Shown: piece after piece, positions 44,028 through 56,640 of the stretch
How the letters are laid out: every line of letters begins with the position of its first letter
Numbering within the stretch: the first letter of the stretch is position 1
Source of the DNA: Nymphaea colorata
Lineage: Eukaryota > Streptophyta > Magnoliopsida > Nymphaeales > Nymphaeaceae
DNA: 64,000 nucleotides
Direction: 5' to 3'
Assembly: GCF_008831285.2 (NCBI RefSeq)
Contig: NC_045144.1
Coordinates: 24,197,716 to 24,261,715, forward strand
The notes under the pieces: generated by a model
What the model was told of the DNA's origin: nothing
Databases searched by the model: none
The model's input: only the letters and a program-made list of their open reading frames with translations
Program-made: the position numbers and the translations under genes

Positions 44028-44672
44028 AATAACAGACATGAGAGATCTTATAGCGAACCAGACATGAAGAACCTAAAGCAAAGCATGGTATTCTGCTATT
44101 TGACAACTTGCGAAATGACTTACTGATCTATGACTTTCGACTGATGTGTCTGCAACGACATGCTGCAGTTGTGTTCATAGGTTACAGGCCTGAGTTTCCT
44201 AAAGTTGGTGACAGGTTCTCAGAGGAAGGGTACCACACGGAGTTGGATTCGCGATGCTCAACTACTCCTAAAAATGTATGAAATATAAGATGCTCATAGT
44301 TCAATCTAATTTAATTTACATATTAACATAGTAGTGTGCTTAAATGAATGTGTTACAGTTTTCATCATGCGGAGCAAAATTCTGACGAGGAAAGTTAATC
44401 CAATGCATGACTGTCATGGTAATTTTTTTTTTCAATCTGTAGTGGTTAGTATTCTATTTATGCATTTTATGAACTAACTATTGTAAATCTTTTGCAGTTG
44501 ATATCTTTCGTGATGCAGAGTCACGGATAAGCTTATGATAGCATGGAATGTTGATGTAAAACTCATAGAATGTGAACTTTTGGATATTAAACTTGTGGTT
44601 CTAAATGAACCAAAGGATGTGGTTTGTACATCCAGCGATAACTCTGTCTGTGAACTCTCATGCCTATTATAA
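44028..44672 (+). pseudogene. Unidentified multi-exon gene fragment
   Basis: The first block, 44062-44275, is an open frame: HEEPKAKHGILLFDNLRN, DLLIYDFRLMCLQRHAAV, VFIGYRPEFPKVGDRFSE, EGYHTELDSRCSTTPKN, followed by a possible donor (GTATGA). The second block, 44360-44418, after a TTACAG acceptor, reads FIMRSKILTRKVNPMHDCHG. The third, from 44498 after TTTGCAG, reads VDIFRDAESRI and after a frameshift MIAWNVDVKLIECELLDIKL, VVLNEPKDVVCTSSDN. Exon/intron alternation and codon-like composition argue for a real plant gene that has decayed. I do not recognise the family. Only these three exons are visible and at least one frame is broken. Confidence 0.5.
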
Positions 44673-45009
44673 CTTTAGCATCTTTTGCTTTTGGCCTTCA
44701 TATTGTTGCATTGTTTTCTTTTGCTTCAGCTCCTCGTTGCACTTCTTCTGTATACCTCAATAACAGAAAAAGACGGAATTAGAAGACATTTCTTCCATTA
44801 ATGGCAGTCTTTGATTGTGTTCTCCTTCATGGCTTTGTTTATTTTATCTTTTGTAACAAAGTGAATGATGTTTAAAGTGTGTGATCATGTTTAAGAGAAT
44901 TGGTTGTAACTATGTGATGATTAAGAATATTGATTCTAATTCTTCTTGTGTAGAGAAAAACTGCTTAATGTGAAATGGTGAGAGTTGAGAAACCAAGTAA
45001 TGCTGTTGG

Positions 45010-45235
45010 AAAACCAGGCCAAGGGACGACGGGCCAAATCCTAACCCAACACAGTCTAGCCCGGCCCTATCCACCTCGGCCCGACCTATTTAGCTGTTAA
45101 AAAATGGGCCGGGCCGGGCCTTAGACATGGTTGACTAGGCCCGGTACCTAGCCTGGCCTGGCCCATTAATTGTCAGACCGGGTAGCAGGCCGAACCAGTC
45201 CAAATTTGGAATGTTAATGGCGGGTCGCGGAATTG
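45010..45235. repeat. GGCCC/GGGCC-rich patch
   Basis: Dense GGCCC and GGGCC words (CTAGCCCGGCCCTATCC, ATGGGCCGGGCCGGGCC, CCTGGCCTGGCCCA), like the patch at 9.12-9.38 kb. Ends of plant hAT elements often look like this; no paired ends were seen here. Confidence 0.35.
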
Positions 45236-45353
45236 CCAGATGCCCATGTCAAGCGACCTCTCCCTCCTTTATCGTTGCATAAGAGAGCAAAACAGTGGAA
45301 ACGAATGCGCTGGTGGTGATTTTTGTGCATGTTTCTCAGCCCTCTTTTTTATC

Positions 45354-47442
45354 ATGGCGCTTCAGCTGTCAGGGTTTCTTCTGATCTTCCTTCTTCGTAT
45401 TCTTGCTCATATCTGCAGATCAGCTGTGGCTGCACTCGATAGCATCTTTGTCTTCAATGGCTTCCAGCGGTCGGACTTGAGCTTATTAGACTCTGCAACC
45501 GTTAACGAGATGGGGGCCCTTTGCCTGACTAACGGTAGTCGTAGCATGATCACCGGTGGCTGCACTCGATAGCATCTTTGTCTTCAACAGCTTCCAGCAG
45601 TCAGACTTGAGCTTATCAGACTCTACAACCGTTAACGAGACGAGGACCCTTTTCCTGACTAATGATAGTCGTAGCATGAATTCAGCCATCAAAGGCCATG
45701 CATTCAATCGTTCCATTCTTCAATTAAAAAAACTCTCCCTTTGCTAGGACAATCCAATCATTCAGTACTCATTTCGTGTTTGACATTGTATCGGAGTTCC
45801 AGGAGTTAGGTGGCCATGGCTTCGCCTTCGTCGTGGCGCCCTCCACCAACTTCTCTGATGCCACTAGAGGCCGCTACCTCGACCTCTTCAACGAGTCGAA
45901 CAACAGAAACCCCACCAATCATATATTTTCAGTTGAATTCGACACCGCTCAACAAGCAATTTTGATGGATACAGATGCAAGCCATGTGGCCATCAACGTT
46001 AACCGTGTAATATCCAATGCCTCTGCACCTGCTGCTTACTATATAGAGTATGGCAAGATGGAATGGGTGGTTCTAGATAGCAAGACGACCATTCAGGCAT
46101 GGATAGAATATGATGGACAGATGAAGCAGCTGAATGTCACCATAGCTCCATTGTCACACCCACTCCAGCCTAACCGCTCACTCATTCATATCCCATTGAT
46201 CTGTCCCCTACTCTGCTTGAACACATGTATGCTGGATTCTCTTCTGGTACAGACAGGCTGGTTAGCAAGCACTATATTTTGGGATGGAGCGCCAAGATGA
46301 GCGAACAACACCTGGACCTTTCACGCCTTCCCTCTATTAGTGATGAATCTCCTCTGTGGAAGTCTTCTAAGTTGTTCTTGAACGTACATTTCTGTAGCGT
46401 TGGTGGATCTATCATTTCTCATGATCACAGTTGGCATTTCTTATTTGGCCTATAGGAATTGAAAGCTGACATCCAAGAAGATAGAAGGATGGGAGATAGA
46501 CTACCCACATAGGTTCTCATACAGGGAACTCTACAGGGCAACCAAGGGTTTCAAGGATGAATTGGGCAAAGGAAGTTTCGACAGTGTCTACAAAGGTGTG
46601 ATGCCAGGCACCGGATTGGAAGTTGCAGTCAAGAAAGTATCGCCTGAGTCAAAACAGGGAATGAGGGAGTTTGTTGCAGAAGTGTCGAGCTTGGGGAGGA
46701 TGAGACACATAAACTTGGTCCAATTGCATGGTTGGTGTAGATGAGGAGACGACCTGCTCTTGGTTTATGAATTCATGCCAAATTGGAGCCTAGACACTTT
46801 GCTTTTTGATGTGAAAGCAGGAAGCCTCAGTTGGGAACAGAGGTTCAATATTCTGAAGGGAATTGCTTCCAGCCTGCTGTATCTTCATGAAGAATGGGAG
46901 CAAGTGGTTGTGCACAGGATGTTAAAGCAAGTAATGTGTTGTTGGATGGTGATCTAAATGGCAGGTTGAGTGATTTTGGGCATGCCAGACTCTTTGGGCA
47001 TGGGACCAACCCAAAGACAACCCACATCGTTTGGAGCTTCGGGTACATGGCGCTGGAGCTCTCCCACACCTACAAGTCCATGACGAGTTCAGATGTGTAT
47101 TCTTATGGTGCCTTACTCCTAAAGGTGGCCTGTGGAAGGAGGCCTTTTGAGCCCAGGAAGCCCTCTGAGTAGATTATTCTGGTGGAGTTAGTTGACTATT
47201 TGTGGCAGGGTGGACAAACACTGGACGCTATGGACAAGAAGCTTGAGAATTGCTATGTGGTGGAGGAAGGAGAGCTTGTGCTGAAGCTTGGCATGCTCTG
47301 CTCACAGACTGCGCCTGAATCAAGGCCAAACATGCAGTAATTGACTCAGTTTCTTAATGGCGATGCCTCGGTGCAAGAATATCTAAATTACAAGGATTCA
47401 GTACTTCAAGATGATATCGGCACGGACCAATTAATTTTGTAG
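45354..47442 (+). pseudogene. L-type lectin-domain receptor kinase (LecRK) pseudogene
   Basis: ATG at 45354 opens a signal peptide (MALQLSGFLLIFLLRILA), then the legume-lectin domain: LDSIFVFNGFQRSDLSL, ..GHAFNRSILQLKK.., FDIVSEFQELGGHGFAFVVA, SVEFDTAQ.., YDGQMKQLNVTIAPL, and in another frame GFSSGTDRLVSKHYILGWS. A transmembrane-like stretch near 46390-46455 is followed by the kinase: [97 protein letters not shown]. Such proteins sit in the plasma membrane and sense extracellular signals in defence. Broken by a 130 bp tandem duplication (45426-45685), stops after GWCR and PSE, a frameshift at the HRD loop and others. The activation-loop end reads ALE where APE is expected. Confidence 0.93.
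45426..45685 (+). repeat. 130 bp tandem duplication in the lectin exon
   Basis: GTGGCTGCACTCGATAGC.. to ..GGTAGTCGTAGCATGA recurs 130 bp downstream, starting at 45556. Because 130 is not a multiple of three, it shifts the frame and creates a TAG stop after GGCTGCACTCGA. The copies differ by about ten bases, so it is not recent. Confidence 0.88.
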
Positions 47443-50400
47443 TATCCTTCCTCAAATAAGGTATCAACAACTTCAGGACACTTAGGCTGATCATAACATA
47501 TGGAGACAACTCCAGCATGTCTTTGCAGAAGCATCAGTTAAAAGTCGTAGTTCAGTCAAAGTTGTTAAGGTAGCAAAACATGATATTTTGCTTGTTTCTT
47601 CTTGACTAGTAATCGGCTACAAGATCTCACACATCTGTTATTCTTGGGTCCGAGTCCGAGTCACCTTTGCTTGCGGTTTCTATGCTCCAATCTGTATAGG
47701 CTTCGCCTACCATAATGTATCTATGATTTGTACAATCAGTAGGAATAAAATATTCAAGGTTTCATAGTTGATTGTCTCTTTTTCTCTTACATTGTTTTAA
47801 CTTTTTCTCAGCTCATTTTCGATGTGTTGAATAATATTTGTGAAACTGTATTGTTATGAATATAAGTTGAAGTTTTCATTAACCATTGTCTTACTTCTAC
47901 TCGTTTTCATGTTAGTTTTCAAATTTATTGATACTTCCTATAATATTAGTTTTAACATGTGTTTTCGGCTAATGATTCCTAGAACAAAAATTTTCATGTT
48001 AACAAACACAAGCACGAACCAAATGCCAACTTTTTACAAAAGAAGATATGACAAGAATGCTTATCTTCAATAGCACGTATCAAGTATCACTGAAAAATTA
48101 TAACCATTTACTGGGCAGGATGCTGCGCCATAGAAAACTCAGCAGAAAGTCATGACAGTGACTTCCGATTTAGTCGCAATATTTGCATATCTCATAAATA
48201 TGGAAGTAGATACCTGCTTTGGGAAAGACAATATCTCATTAAAAATCGTTATGTGGTGATAGAAGATTGAAATTGCCACTAAAGTTCTTTTAATTGCACA
48301 TATTTAGTGAAATTTCCGTGCCACATATTTAGTGAAATTTATTGTGATTGTTTTTCAAAATGATGTCTATTTTCTGGTTCTTAGCTAAATTCATTTTTTC
48401 TAAGGCAAAAATGACTTTTCACATAAATTTCTTGTTTGTGTTTGCTTCTTTAATCGTGGATGACTTACCTTCAGGATGGTTAAGAAAGAAAAGTAAAAAA
48501 AAAAAACTAAGATATGTTTTTTGAAAATATACGGAGTGGTTTTCAGAGGAAAAAGTGGTGAGGCATTGAGAAAAAAATGACAGAAGAGAGCAGGGAGGCC
48601 TGTGGGTGAGGGGGAGGCTTGGCCTCTTAAAAGAGGAAAAGGGTGGTCCGTCATCTCCACCATCGTCAGCACTAGCTCACCAAAAGTTTTGTTAAAAAAA
48701 AAAAAACATTACCGTCATCTCCGCCATCGCCCGCTCTAGCTCATCAGAAGTTTTGTTCTATAACATAGTGGCTGACCTGATTTAGTCGGATGCCTTTCAC
48801 ATTTCTTCCCAAAACCTTGAAATTAATTATGGTTCTGTTGAATATTCAGAGTGTTAGGATGGAGTATTTTATGTCGCTGTGAGTGCGATGAAATTTGGAA
48901 TCATAAAGTTTCTGAAAAGAGTCCCGGTCTGAATAGAACTTCTATGCGGGCGGGGCGATCCATGTTTCTTATTAACGCACATAACTAAGGTCAATTTCAC
49001 TAAATTATGGAACAACTATCTTAAATCCAATGGAATATGATTTATACAAAAAAGGCTGGAAAATGATTGACGTAACTTTTGGGTGGTAAGTTCATTATTG
49101 TTTTCTTGCTGTAAATTTTGAGATAGGCAGAAACTGGGTTACGTGGGGAACAAAATTAATTCCAACAGATTTTTCCATAATATTATTATGACAATTATCC
49201 GCATGGTCTCACGAATGCTTTTACCTTTTAATGCTTTCTAGGTTAGAATCCTGTAGCTGCTGTCACGTTCTAGTGAAAGCACACGCTTCAGGGTAAGGGG
49301 CACCTTTGTTTTTCTGCAAAAAAGCTTTGAGGTGTATGCTTGAAGGCATGAAGGGTATGCCTCTTACAACACAATGCATGACTATATGGAGCCACATCCA
49401 TCTGGATCTCTTCAACTTTAATGTTCTCAATAAAGCGACATGAGGTGAACACCCTATACACACGCACACACACATATATATCTATTATTTGTTTCTCTTC
49501 TTGAATCTTTAATATTTTTCACCATTTTATTTCCCATTCCGATTGTTCAAGGATAAGTTTTAGATAGAGGTTGGGTTCCATCATATGATGGGCTTGTTAC
49601 TGTTATTCTTTGTGTCTTGACTTGTGTTCAATGTGGATGATTGCCTGAATGTACAATTTATTTACAATATCTTATTGTTATTTCATGCATAATGTGAAAC
49701 TTATGGCTTTTGATTGTTCTATTGTCCTTTTTTCATTAGGCGCATGCTATGGTTGCTACTCTACATTCTGTGCGTATGAGCAGATGCTATGCGTTTTCCT
49801 TGACAGCAAATTAGATACATGTTATGTACATAGCATGTAATTGCTTGTTATTGCACATATAACATGCAATTGTCAATGATCTTGTCAATTATTATTGTTC
49901 TTATTATTATTTTTATCTTTTCATTGTCATTGCGCCAAAATCTTAAGAGTATAAAGAATCTGGTTAGTCTTTGTGATTGGTCCTTCCCAAAAACTTTTCT
50001 ATCCAAACACTGTAGTAGTAAATAGATCTTTTTTTTATTAGTTTGCTTTGTACGCTTTACTTGCTGGACAAGATTTTCCAGCAGCTAACTTGAAGATTAA
50101 GTTTCCTTTTTTGCTAATACTTGAATGATTGTCCTGGTTGACAATTTCAAGTATTTTCCACTGTTCGACATTATTATGGTTGTATCATATATATCAAGCT
50201 TATTTTATAGATGTAATGAATCTATAATCTCATCCATTTATTGCTGCCGAACAAGATGATCTATTTCCTTTCTTTTGAGATGACTGATGTTTTTCTTTGC
50301 ATCATGATACATCTTTCCGGTTGGGTTAATGCAGATATTGATCTTGTTTCAATTGACTTTTGCAGTATATGTGTCATATTTTATCTCTCCCTTTGTGACT

Positions 50401-53400
50401 TTTCCTTATGCATCCATGACAGGACTAAGACATCAAAATCAATATGCAGATGCTAGTTAAAATCATTTGTTCTGTTGAAAACCTAAAAGTGACCTCAAAA
50501 TTAAGGGAACTTGGATAATAAGAAAGATCACTATTAATCACTAATCATTATAGGTCAGGCAATGATGTCCCTAATTCTATATTTTGCATGTTTGTCAATG
50601 ATTTACCATACTAGAGGGGGTTTCCTAATAGTGCTTAAGTTCTAAACAAGCACTAAAGGGGTAAGGTTTAGGTTCAATTTAAACTTATTAAGGACCTTGT
50701 TTGAAATCCTAGAGTGGATGTTTAAGACTATTCTATGAGAGTTGATAGAATTAAAATAGAACAAGTTAATGTATATTTTAGGTCAAGACATTACAAGTAC
50801 AAAACCAAGTCTAAAAAAATTAAATATGAGCCTAGTTATATAACAAGCAATTTCATGAAACTCGCCGTGCAAAATTCAAAGGAGTTTCAAAATGCTGATT
50901 AATATGAATCTACTAACATTTTTCTCATTCAAGGAATTGGCGCTACAATAGACTAAATGTTTACATTCCTTCTTTTCCTATTGTGACCTTCTAGGTGTTT
51001 CCTACAATCCTCCCTTAAATATATTTTTTATGTTATTCCCCAATCCCTAGAGCATTACCCAAATTCTGTAGTGTGTATGTGTGTACACATATATATTTTC
51101 TAACTTTCAACTTAGGAACCACAAAGCACACAAGGCATCATATGCAAAAAGACATTTACTCTAAACAGGAAATATCAGGTCATTCTTGCCTTCTACTCTA
51201 AATAGGCTGGTCAGAAATGTATTTTTCTTCCTCATGCAACAAGTGTCACAGCTTCTTTTCTACCAGGATTATACATTTATGTCAATGCTAGGGAACAAAG
51301 AGACAAAAAAATGCCTTCAATGTGTCCACATGTTTTCAGTAACCAACATTTTCATTGATATGTTTCACTTTGTATCTCAAGCACCCACAAATATATGTCC
51401 TTCAAAACACACAAACTAGCCCCAATATACCAGAACCACGTACTCTTCCATGATACTTCATGCTTCCATTAATTTTACACAGTTAAAGTTTGTCCTTATT
51501 GTTGCATAGAACAATGCATGCATTTATTTTGCATTCAGCTGAAGATACACATTGTATCTATGAATGTCTGATGAAAAGAATGATTTGCCGCCATATATTG
51601 GTACAGCAAGCGAAGAAAAGTAAAGTGCATGTCTCTCATCGCAAAACAAGAGCTAAACAACTAGACTATGGGAAAAAAGTGGAATTTACATACAAAAAAC
51701 ATGAAATTTCAACCACCATATTAAATCTAAGTGTAACACCAAGTGAAAAAAATACTGGAGTAAGTATATGTGAATCTAGCTAACTCGTGCATCTATTATC
51801 ACTGAAAGAATTGTGAGTAAGTATAAGATTATTAAATTGAATATGTCATCCAAAGTATAGCATTCTTAAATTATTTTTTTCCAAACAAATGCTCTTAAGA
51901 GAGTGACATATGATATCCTTCTCTTTATGACTATAAAAGAACCATTTTTGTTGGTAAGCTTCCTCTTTTGTATGAAGTTGATTTTCTTGGTATGTTTGAC
52001 CAAGACTTTTTTTCTTGTATGGAGAATCGGAGGTTGCTTTTTGAACATCAGGTTACCTGGCCCAGGTCACTTTAGTTCGCTTTTTCTTCTTACATTCTAA
52101 TGTTTTGTTCTTACTATTTGTCTGGATATTCTTGTTTTGGATTATATGATGCCATTGTTCCTCCTGCTAAACAATTTCTAGAGCAAAAAAAGAAACTGTC
52201 TTAGTTTCTTTATACACATTGATAATTAATATGCAGCTATGTTCAACTGATGTGCAAGATATAATAAGCGAACATACAAGATATCAAAGTCAATTCAGCC
52301 TGTAATGGGCAAGCATCGATGTGATCTCAGGAGTGTTGCAGAGATTGAAAATGTATGTATAACGGAACATATAATGTAATACACAATCCATGTACAGTTT
52401 GAATATGGATTACATAATCCATAATACATATTCAATTAATACTGGGTAGTGTGTACGTCTGAACCAAAATATATTCAATTAATACTAGGTAGTATGTACG
52501 TCTGAACCAAAACTTCACATATATGTATGTCTTTTATCTCAAATCTGCAGATGATTAATCCTCAGCAAATTATTCAAAAAATAGTAATGGATCCAATAAA
52601 TACAGTTTGAAGTAGCTGTACATGTAAAAGAACCACCAGATTGGCCTGAACCATATCCTGATGTTGTCTCAGAAGTGTTGCATATACTTGTTGTCACTTG
52701 AGTTGATACTTGGCATTCTTGATACTCTTCTTTTTAGCTGTTGTTTATTGTACATAACCTTTATTCTTATATTTAAATAATGTTCATTGCTTTAAAAAGG
52801 TAAACAATGAAAGTATAATTATAGTAGAAAAGAAAATTAGTAAATATGTATCGTCAAAATTTAATGTCTGACTACATAGTTTTTATACCACAAATTTTAG
52901 TCAAATGAATTTCAAATGCTTTATATTTTTTTTTTCTTCTTATTTTTTCCCTTGAACTTAATTAACTTCTGTTGGCCTTAGATGACTACAAACATTGAGT
53001 TTATTTCAACATATAGAGACAAAAATGGTTGTCGCTGGAATCATATTTTTTCTTGTTATTCTATCTTTAAACCCTTGCAAAAATCATATAACTTGCTATA
53101 ATGTTATGAGTAACTTATTTTTATATATTCTACTGTAGTGATTTCATACTAAGATAGGAAATTTATAAAAAAAATCATCCATTCTATTTTTTAAAAATAA
53201 AACAACTGTAGGAAATTAAAGGAGAAAAAGAAAAACTATTCTTAATTAAAAGTACATACATTTTAATAATGCTAGATTAAAGGTACAAACATATCATTGT
53301 TTCTAAACATATTATTCCATTATACTCGCAACATCATTAAAAATAACTTTTCCTAAACCCATGCCAGTTTATTGATTTCGGCTCTGCATGCATGCATTTC

Positions 53401-54332
53401 TATGAGATAAAGAGAAAGGAGACTTTTATTGGAAAAGATTTTCTTTTTCATTCCTTTACAAAGTGATCTTATTCATTTCAAATCCAACATTAATGGATTT
53501 CCAACAAAATAAACTCATACGAATTTGTTGTTTCACAAGAACATTCCCGTTTTTTGTGGCTTAGCTAAATTCCCTTTTGCTCAAAGGAAAGAAAGATATT
53601 TCCCTCGCACTTAAACTGTTTGGGTGTGGATAACTTTGTTTCCTTTTAAGGGTCCGTTTGAATACCTTGAACTAAGTGCTTGGGCTTAAAACTGCTGCGT
53701 ATTTAGGATCGGTATTTTCTTTGGTGGAATTTTTCTTTTATCTTTCATTGGCCTATTTGTTTGCCTTTATAGGACTTTTCTTTGGGGTATTGAGAAGTTA
53801 ACAGGTCCTTTTTTTTGTAGCATTAAAGTTTTAAGTTTGAGATGTGTGTGCTGCTTGGTGCATGCAACAAGCATAGGCCAAAACAAAAAAATGGGACATT
53901 TTTTGAATTTATTGAAAACAAAATATCCTTTGAAGTCTTTTCACTTTTTTTCAATTTCTTCTTTTGTCTTTACAAAAAATTTCTGTTTTTTGTCAGAATG
54001 GAGCATTCTTGTCCATAACTATACTGGTGGTGCACAAAATTTTCGTGCACTGTAGGGCATATAATCAGTCTTGTAAAGTTTCGCATGTTCAAGTGGAATT
54101 TTAATACTGGAACTAAAGTTTTATCATGGCTCTAAAACTCCAAGCGCTAAAGTTTCATATTTGTCTACTGGAACTTTGCACCGAATTTGAACTAAAGGTC
54201 CATCTCTTTAGTAAAATTTAGTATATGCAAATGGGCCCAAGGGTGAGTCGGTGGAGGTTATATGAGCCTCTTGCACAAGAAGGTCTTTTCATTGTTGTTG
54301 TAAATCAAAGCATTGCAATTTTCAGCGGTCTT
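47443..54332. other. No recognised gene (about 6.9 kb)
   Basis: AT-rich spacer. Small direct repeats: CGTCATCTCCRCCATCG..AGTTTTGTT at 48651-48696 and 48713-48757; a 43 bp duplication at 52428-52513. Short AC and AT tracts near 49455-49480 and 51070-51095. No transposon coding or exon was identified on either strand. Confidence 0.45.
52428..52513. repeat. 43 bp tandem duplication
   Basis: ATATTCAATTAATACT-GGTAG and TGTACGTCTGAACCAAAA appear in two adjacent copies with two or three differences. Confidence 0.85.
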
Positions 54333-54524
54333 CTCTATTATGGTTTTTCAGCTGTCAAGTTTTCTCCAGTTTTTCCTCGCCGTTCTTATCTGCAGATCAC
54401 CTACAACTAGTGCACCCAACAGCACCTTTCGCTTCAATGGCTTCCACTGGTCAGGCTTGAGCTTATCTGGCTCTGCAACGATTACCAGCACGGGGGCCAT
54501 TTCCTTGACCAACGACCACCAAGA
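54333..54524 (+). pseudogene. LecRK N-terminal fragment 2
   Basis: Reads MVFQLSSFLQFFLAVLI (signal peptide), then TSAPNSTFRFNGFHWSGL and SLSGSATITSTGAISLTND, parallel to the start of the LecRK pseudogene at 45.35 kb (F-FNGF--S-LSL--SATI---GA--LTN). It stops abruptly where Copia LTR sequence begins at about 54525; no kinase domain follows. It is probably a second, related gene copy truncated by the Copia insertion. Confidence 0.78.
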
Positions 54525-54854
54525 TACAGAAGAAATAGACAAAGTGAGTAGCTCTCATGCACACAGCAAGCAATAAACACAGAATTTTTACGAGGTTTAG
54601 CATAAATTGCCTACATCTACAAGACCAAGAGAGACTCTTCTTCATTTATCTTTTCTTCCATAGTTTACAATGATGAGAGATACAGCCATAAAAAGGAAGG
54701 AGAAGAAACAACCTCAAAAACATGTAAGAGAAAAAAGAAAGGTTATCGCTCCATGCAAAAAAGGAAACACAAATACAGTAACCGAATTGGTGATATCTCA
54801 ATACAAAGAAGGATAACCTCGGTGAAGAACTCTCCAATCATATCTTGTTTAACA
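54525..54854 (-). repeat. 3' LTR of the Copia fragment
   Basis: The start is fixed by the purine tract and TGTTAAAC. The other end is placed where LecRK similarity stops, so it is approximate. It contains the TTTACGAGGTTTAGCA block (plus strand) typical of this kind of Copia LTR. Confidence 0.65.
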
Positions 54855-56640
54855 CTCCCCCTCAAGTTGAGAATCCTGGATATCCAAGATTCCCAACTTG
54901 ATCATCATCTTGGTTAAACTATCTTGTGTGACAGTCTTAGTAAATATATCTGTGTACTGATCTTCACTCTTCACAAACGTTGTAGTTATCTCCTTGTTTT
55001 GAACTTCCTCATGCATAAAATGTCAATCGATTTTTATATGTATTGTTCTTTCTTGAAAAACCAAATCCATATCTATGTGAATCGCAGCCTGATTGTCACA
55101 ATACAAATTCATAGGCTTAACTTGTTTGAAGCCAATCTCCTCGAGTATAGATATAAGCCAAACAAGTTCACAAGCAATATTAGCCATGGCTCTATATTAT
55201 GCTTCTGCACTTGATCTCGAGATAACATTTTGTTTCTTGCTTTTTCAGGAAACAGGATTCTTACAATGCAAAACCCAGTAGTATACATTCCATCAAAGTT
55301 GCTCCCAGACCAATCCGCAACAGTGTAACCTTCAATCGCAATATTACCATTTCTTATCATCGAAAGACCTTGACTGGGGGATTTCTTCAACTATCTCAAG
55401 ATACAGTCTACATCATTTACCTGACCTTGATGATGCATGTGCATATATTTACTCACCTCACTGACTGCAGAGGTAATATTTGCACTTGTTATGGTCAAAC
55501 AAATCAGCTTCCCCATCGTCCTTTGATATTGCTTTATGCCCATAATGGGTCCATCAGTCGCCATATCAAGCTTATGGTTCACTTCAATTAGAGTCACATC
55601 TGGTTTCACTCAAAATTTTCTTATAGTTTTCAAGAGGTCCAAAGTATAGTTTCTTTGAGATAAGTACAAATGTTTCTTTGAATGGCTGATCTCAATTCCA
55701 AGAAAATACATCAATTATCCAGGATCTTTGATGTCGAACTTTTCTTGTAGAAAGTCTTTAGTTCTTTCTATCATTTATCAAAGTTTCCGGTCATGACAAT
55801 ATCATCAACGTAGACAAGCACTAGAGCCATTTCTTGATTTCTTCGAAGGATGAATAGGGAATTGTCAGAGACACTTTGCTTGCCTCTGAATTCCATCAAG
55901 GTAGAACTCAACTTAGAATACCTTGCCCGAGGGAATTGCTTGAGCCCATATATTGATTTCTTGAGTTTATACACTACATCACCTTTTTTTTTATGCTCCA
56001 AGTCTTGAGGCACCCTCATGTATACTTTTTCTTCAAAATCACCCTACAAAAATAAGAGCTCATGTCACTTCAAGTAAGTGTCTGTTTCTTCGTTCAAACA
56101 CCCCATTTTGCTGAGGAGTATCTCTGCATGACGTTTGGTGGTCTATTCCCATTTGGTTGGTAAAACAAGCAAATTTTTTATTCACATACTCTGTTCTATT
56201 ATCTATTTTAAGAGTCTTAATTTCTACTCCAAACTTAGTATCAAACATGTTATAGAAACTTTAGAACTTAGAAAACATTTCAAATTTTGCCTTTAAGAAG
56301 CAACCCAGCCAACCTTAGAATAAACATCTATGAATGATAAATAATACTTAAATCCATTGTACGAATCAACTAGCGTTGGCCCTCATACATTAGAATGAAT
56401 CAAGGAAAAGGTTCTTTAGATAAACTTTTTGACAAAGAGTAAGGCAGCCACGTAAACTTAGCGTACCGACAGATTTCGAATGCATTATATCCAAAAGTTA
56501 ATCTCAGTTTGAAGATTTTCAGCACATTGTTTGACGGGTGGCCAAGTCTTGCGTGCTACATCTCCTCCTCATTTTTATTTTTCTTGGCAGTAAACACTTT
56601 ATTTCCACTATCTAAGTAAAGACCCTGAATTCTGATCCTT
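54525..56640 (-). mobile_element. Copia fragment interrupting a LecRK gene copy
   Basis: Minus strand: GAG-pre-integrase (ARLGHPSNNVLKIFKLRL..), integrase (..IDNRTEYVNKKFACF.., DTPQQNGVFERRNRHLLEV), a deletion at about 56045, RT (VVYKLKKSIYGLKQFPRA, SDNSLFILRRNQEMALVLVY VDDIVMTGN), RNase H (GKLICLTITSANITSAVSE, AIEGYTVADWSGSNFDG), then a purine tract (TTGAGGGGGAG) and the 3' LTR beginning TGTTAAACAAG at 54854 and ending at about 54525. Gag and the 5' LTR are absent. Confidence 0.85.

Noticed and set aside
47840-52100. Several 60-100 codon ORFs on both strands
   Set aside because: Random-looking composition rich in F, I, K, N and Y, as expected from AT-rich spacer; no splice-supported exons or transposon motifs.
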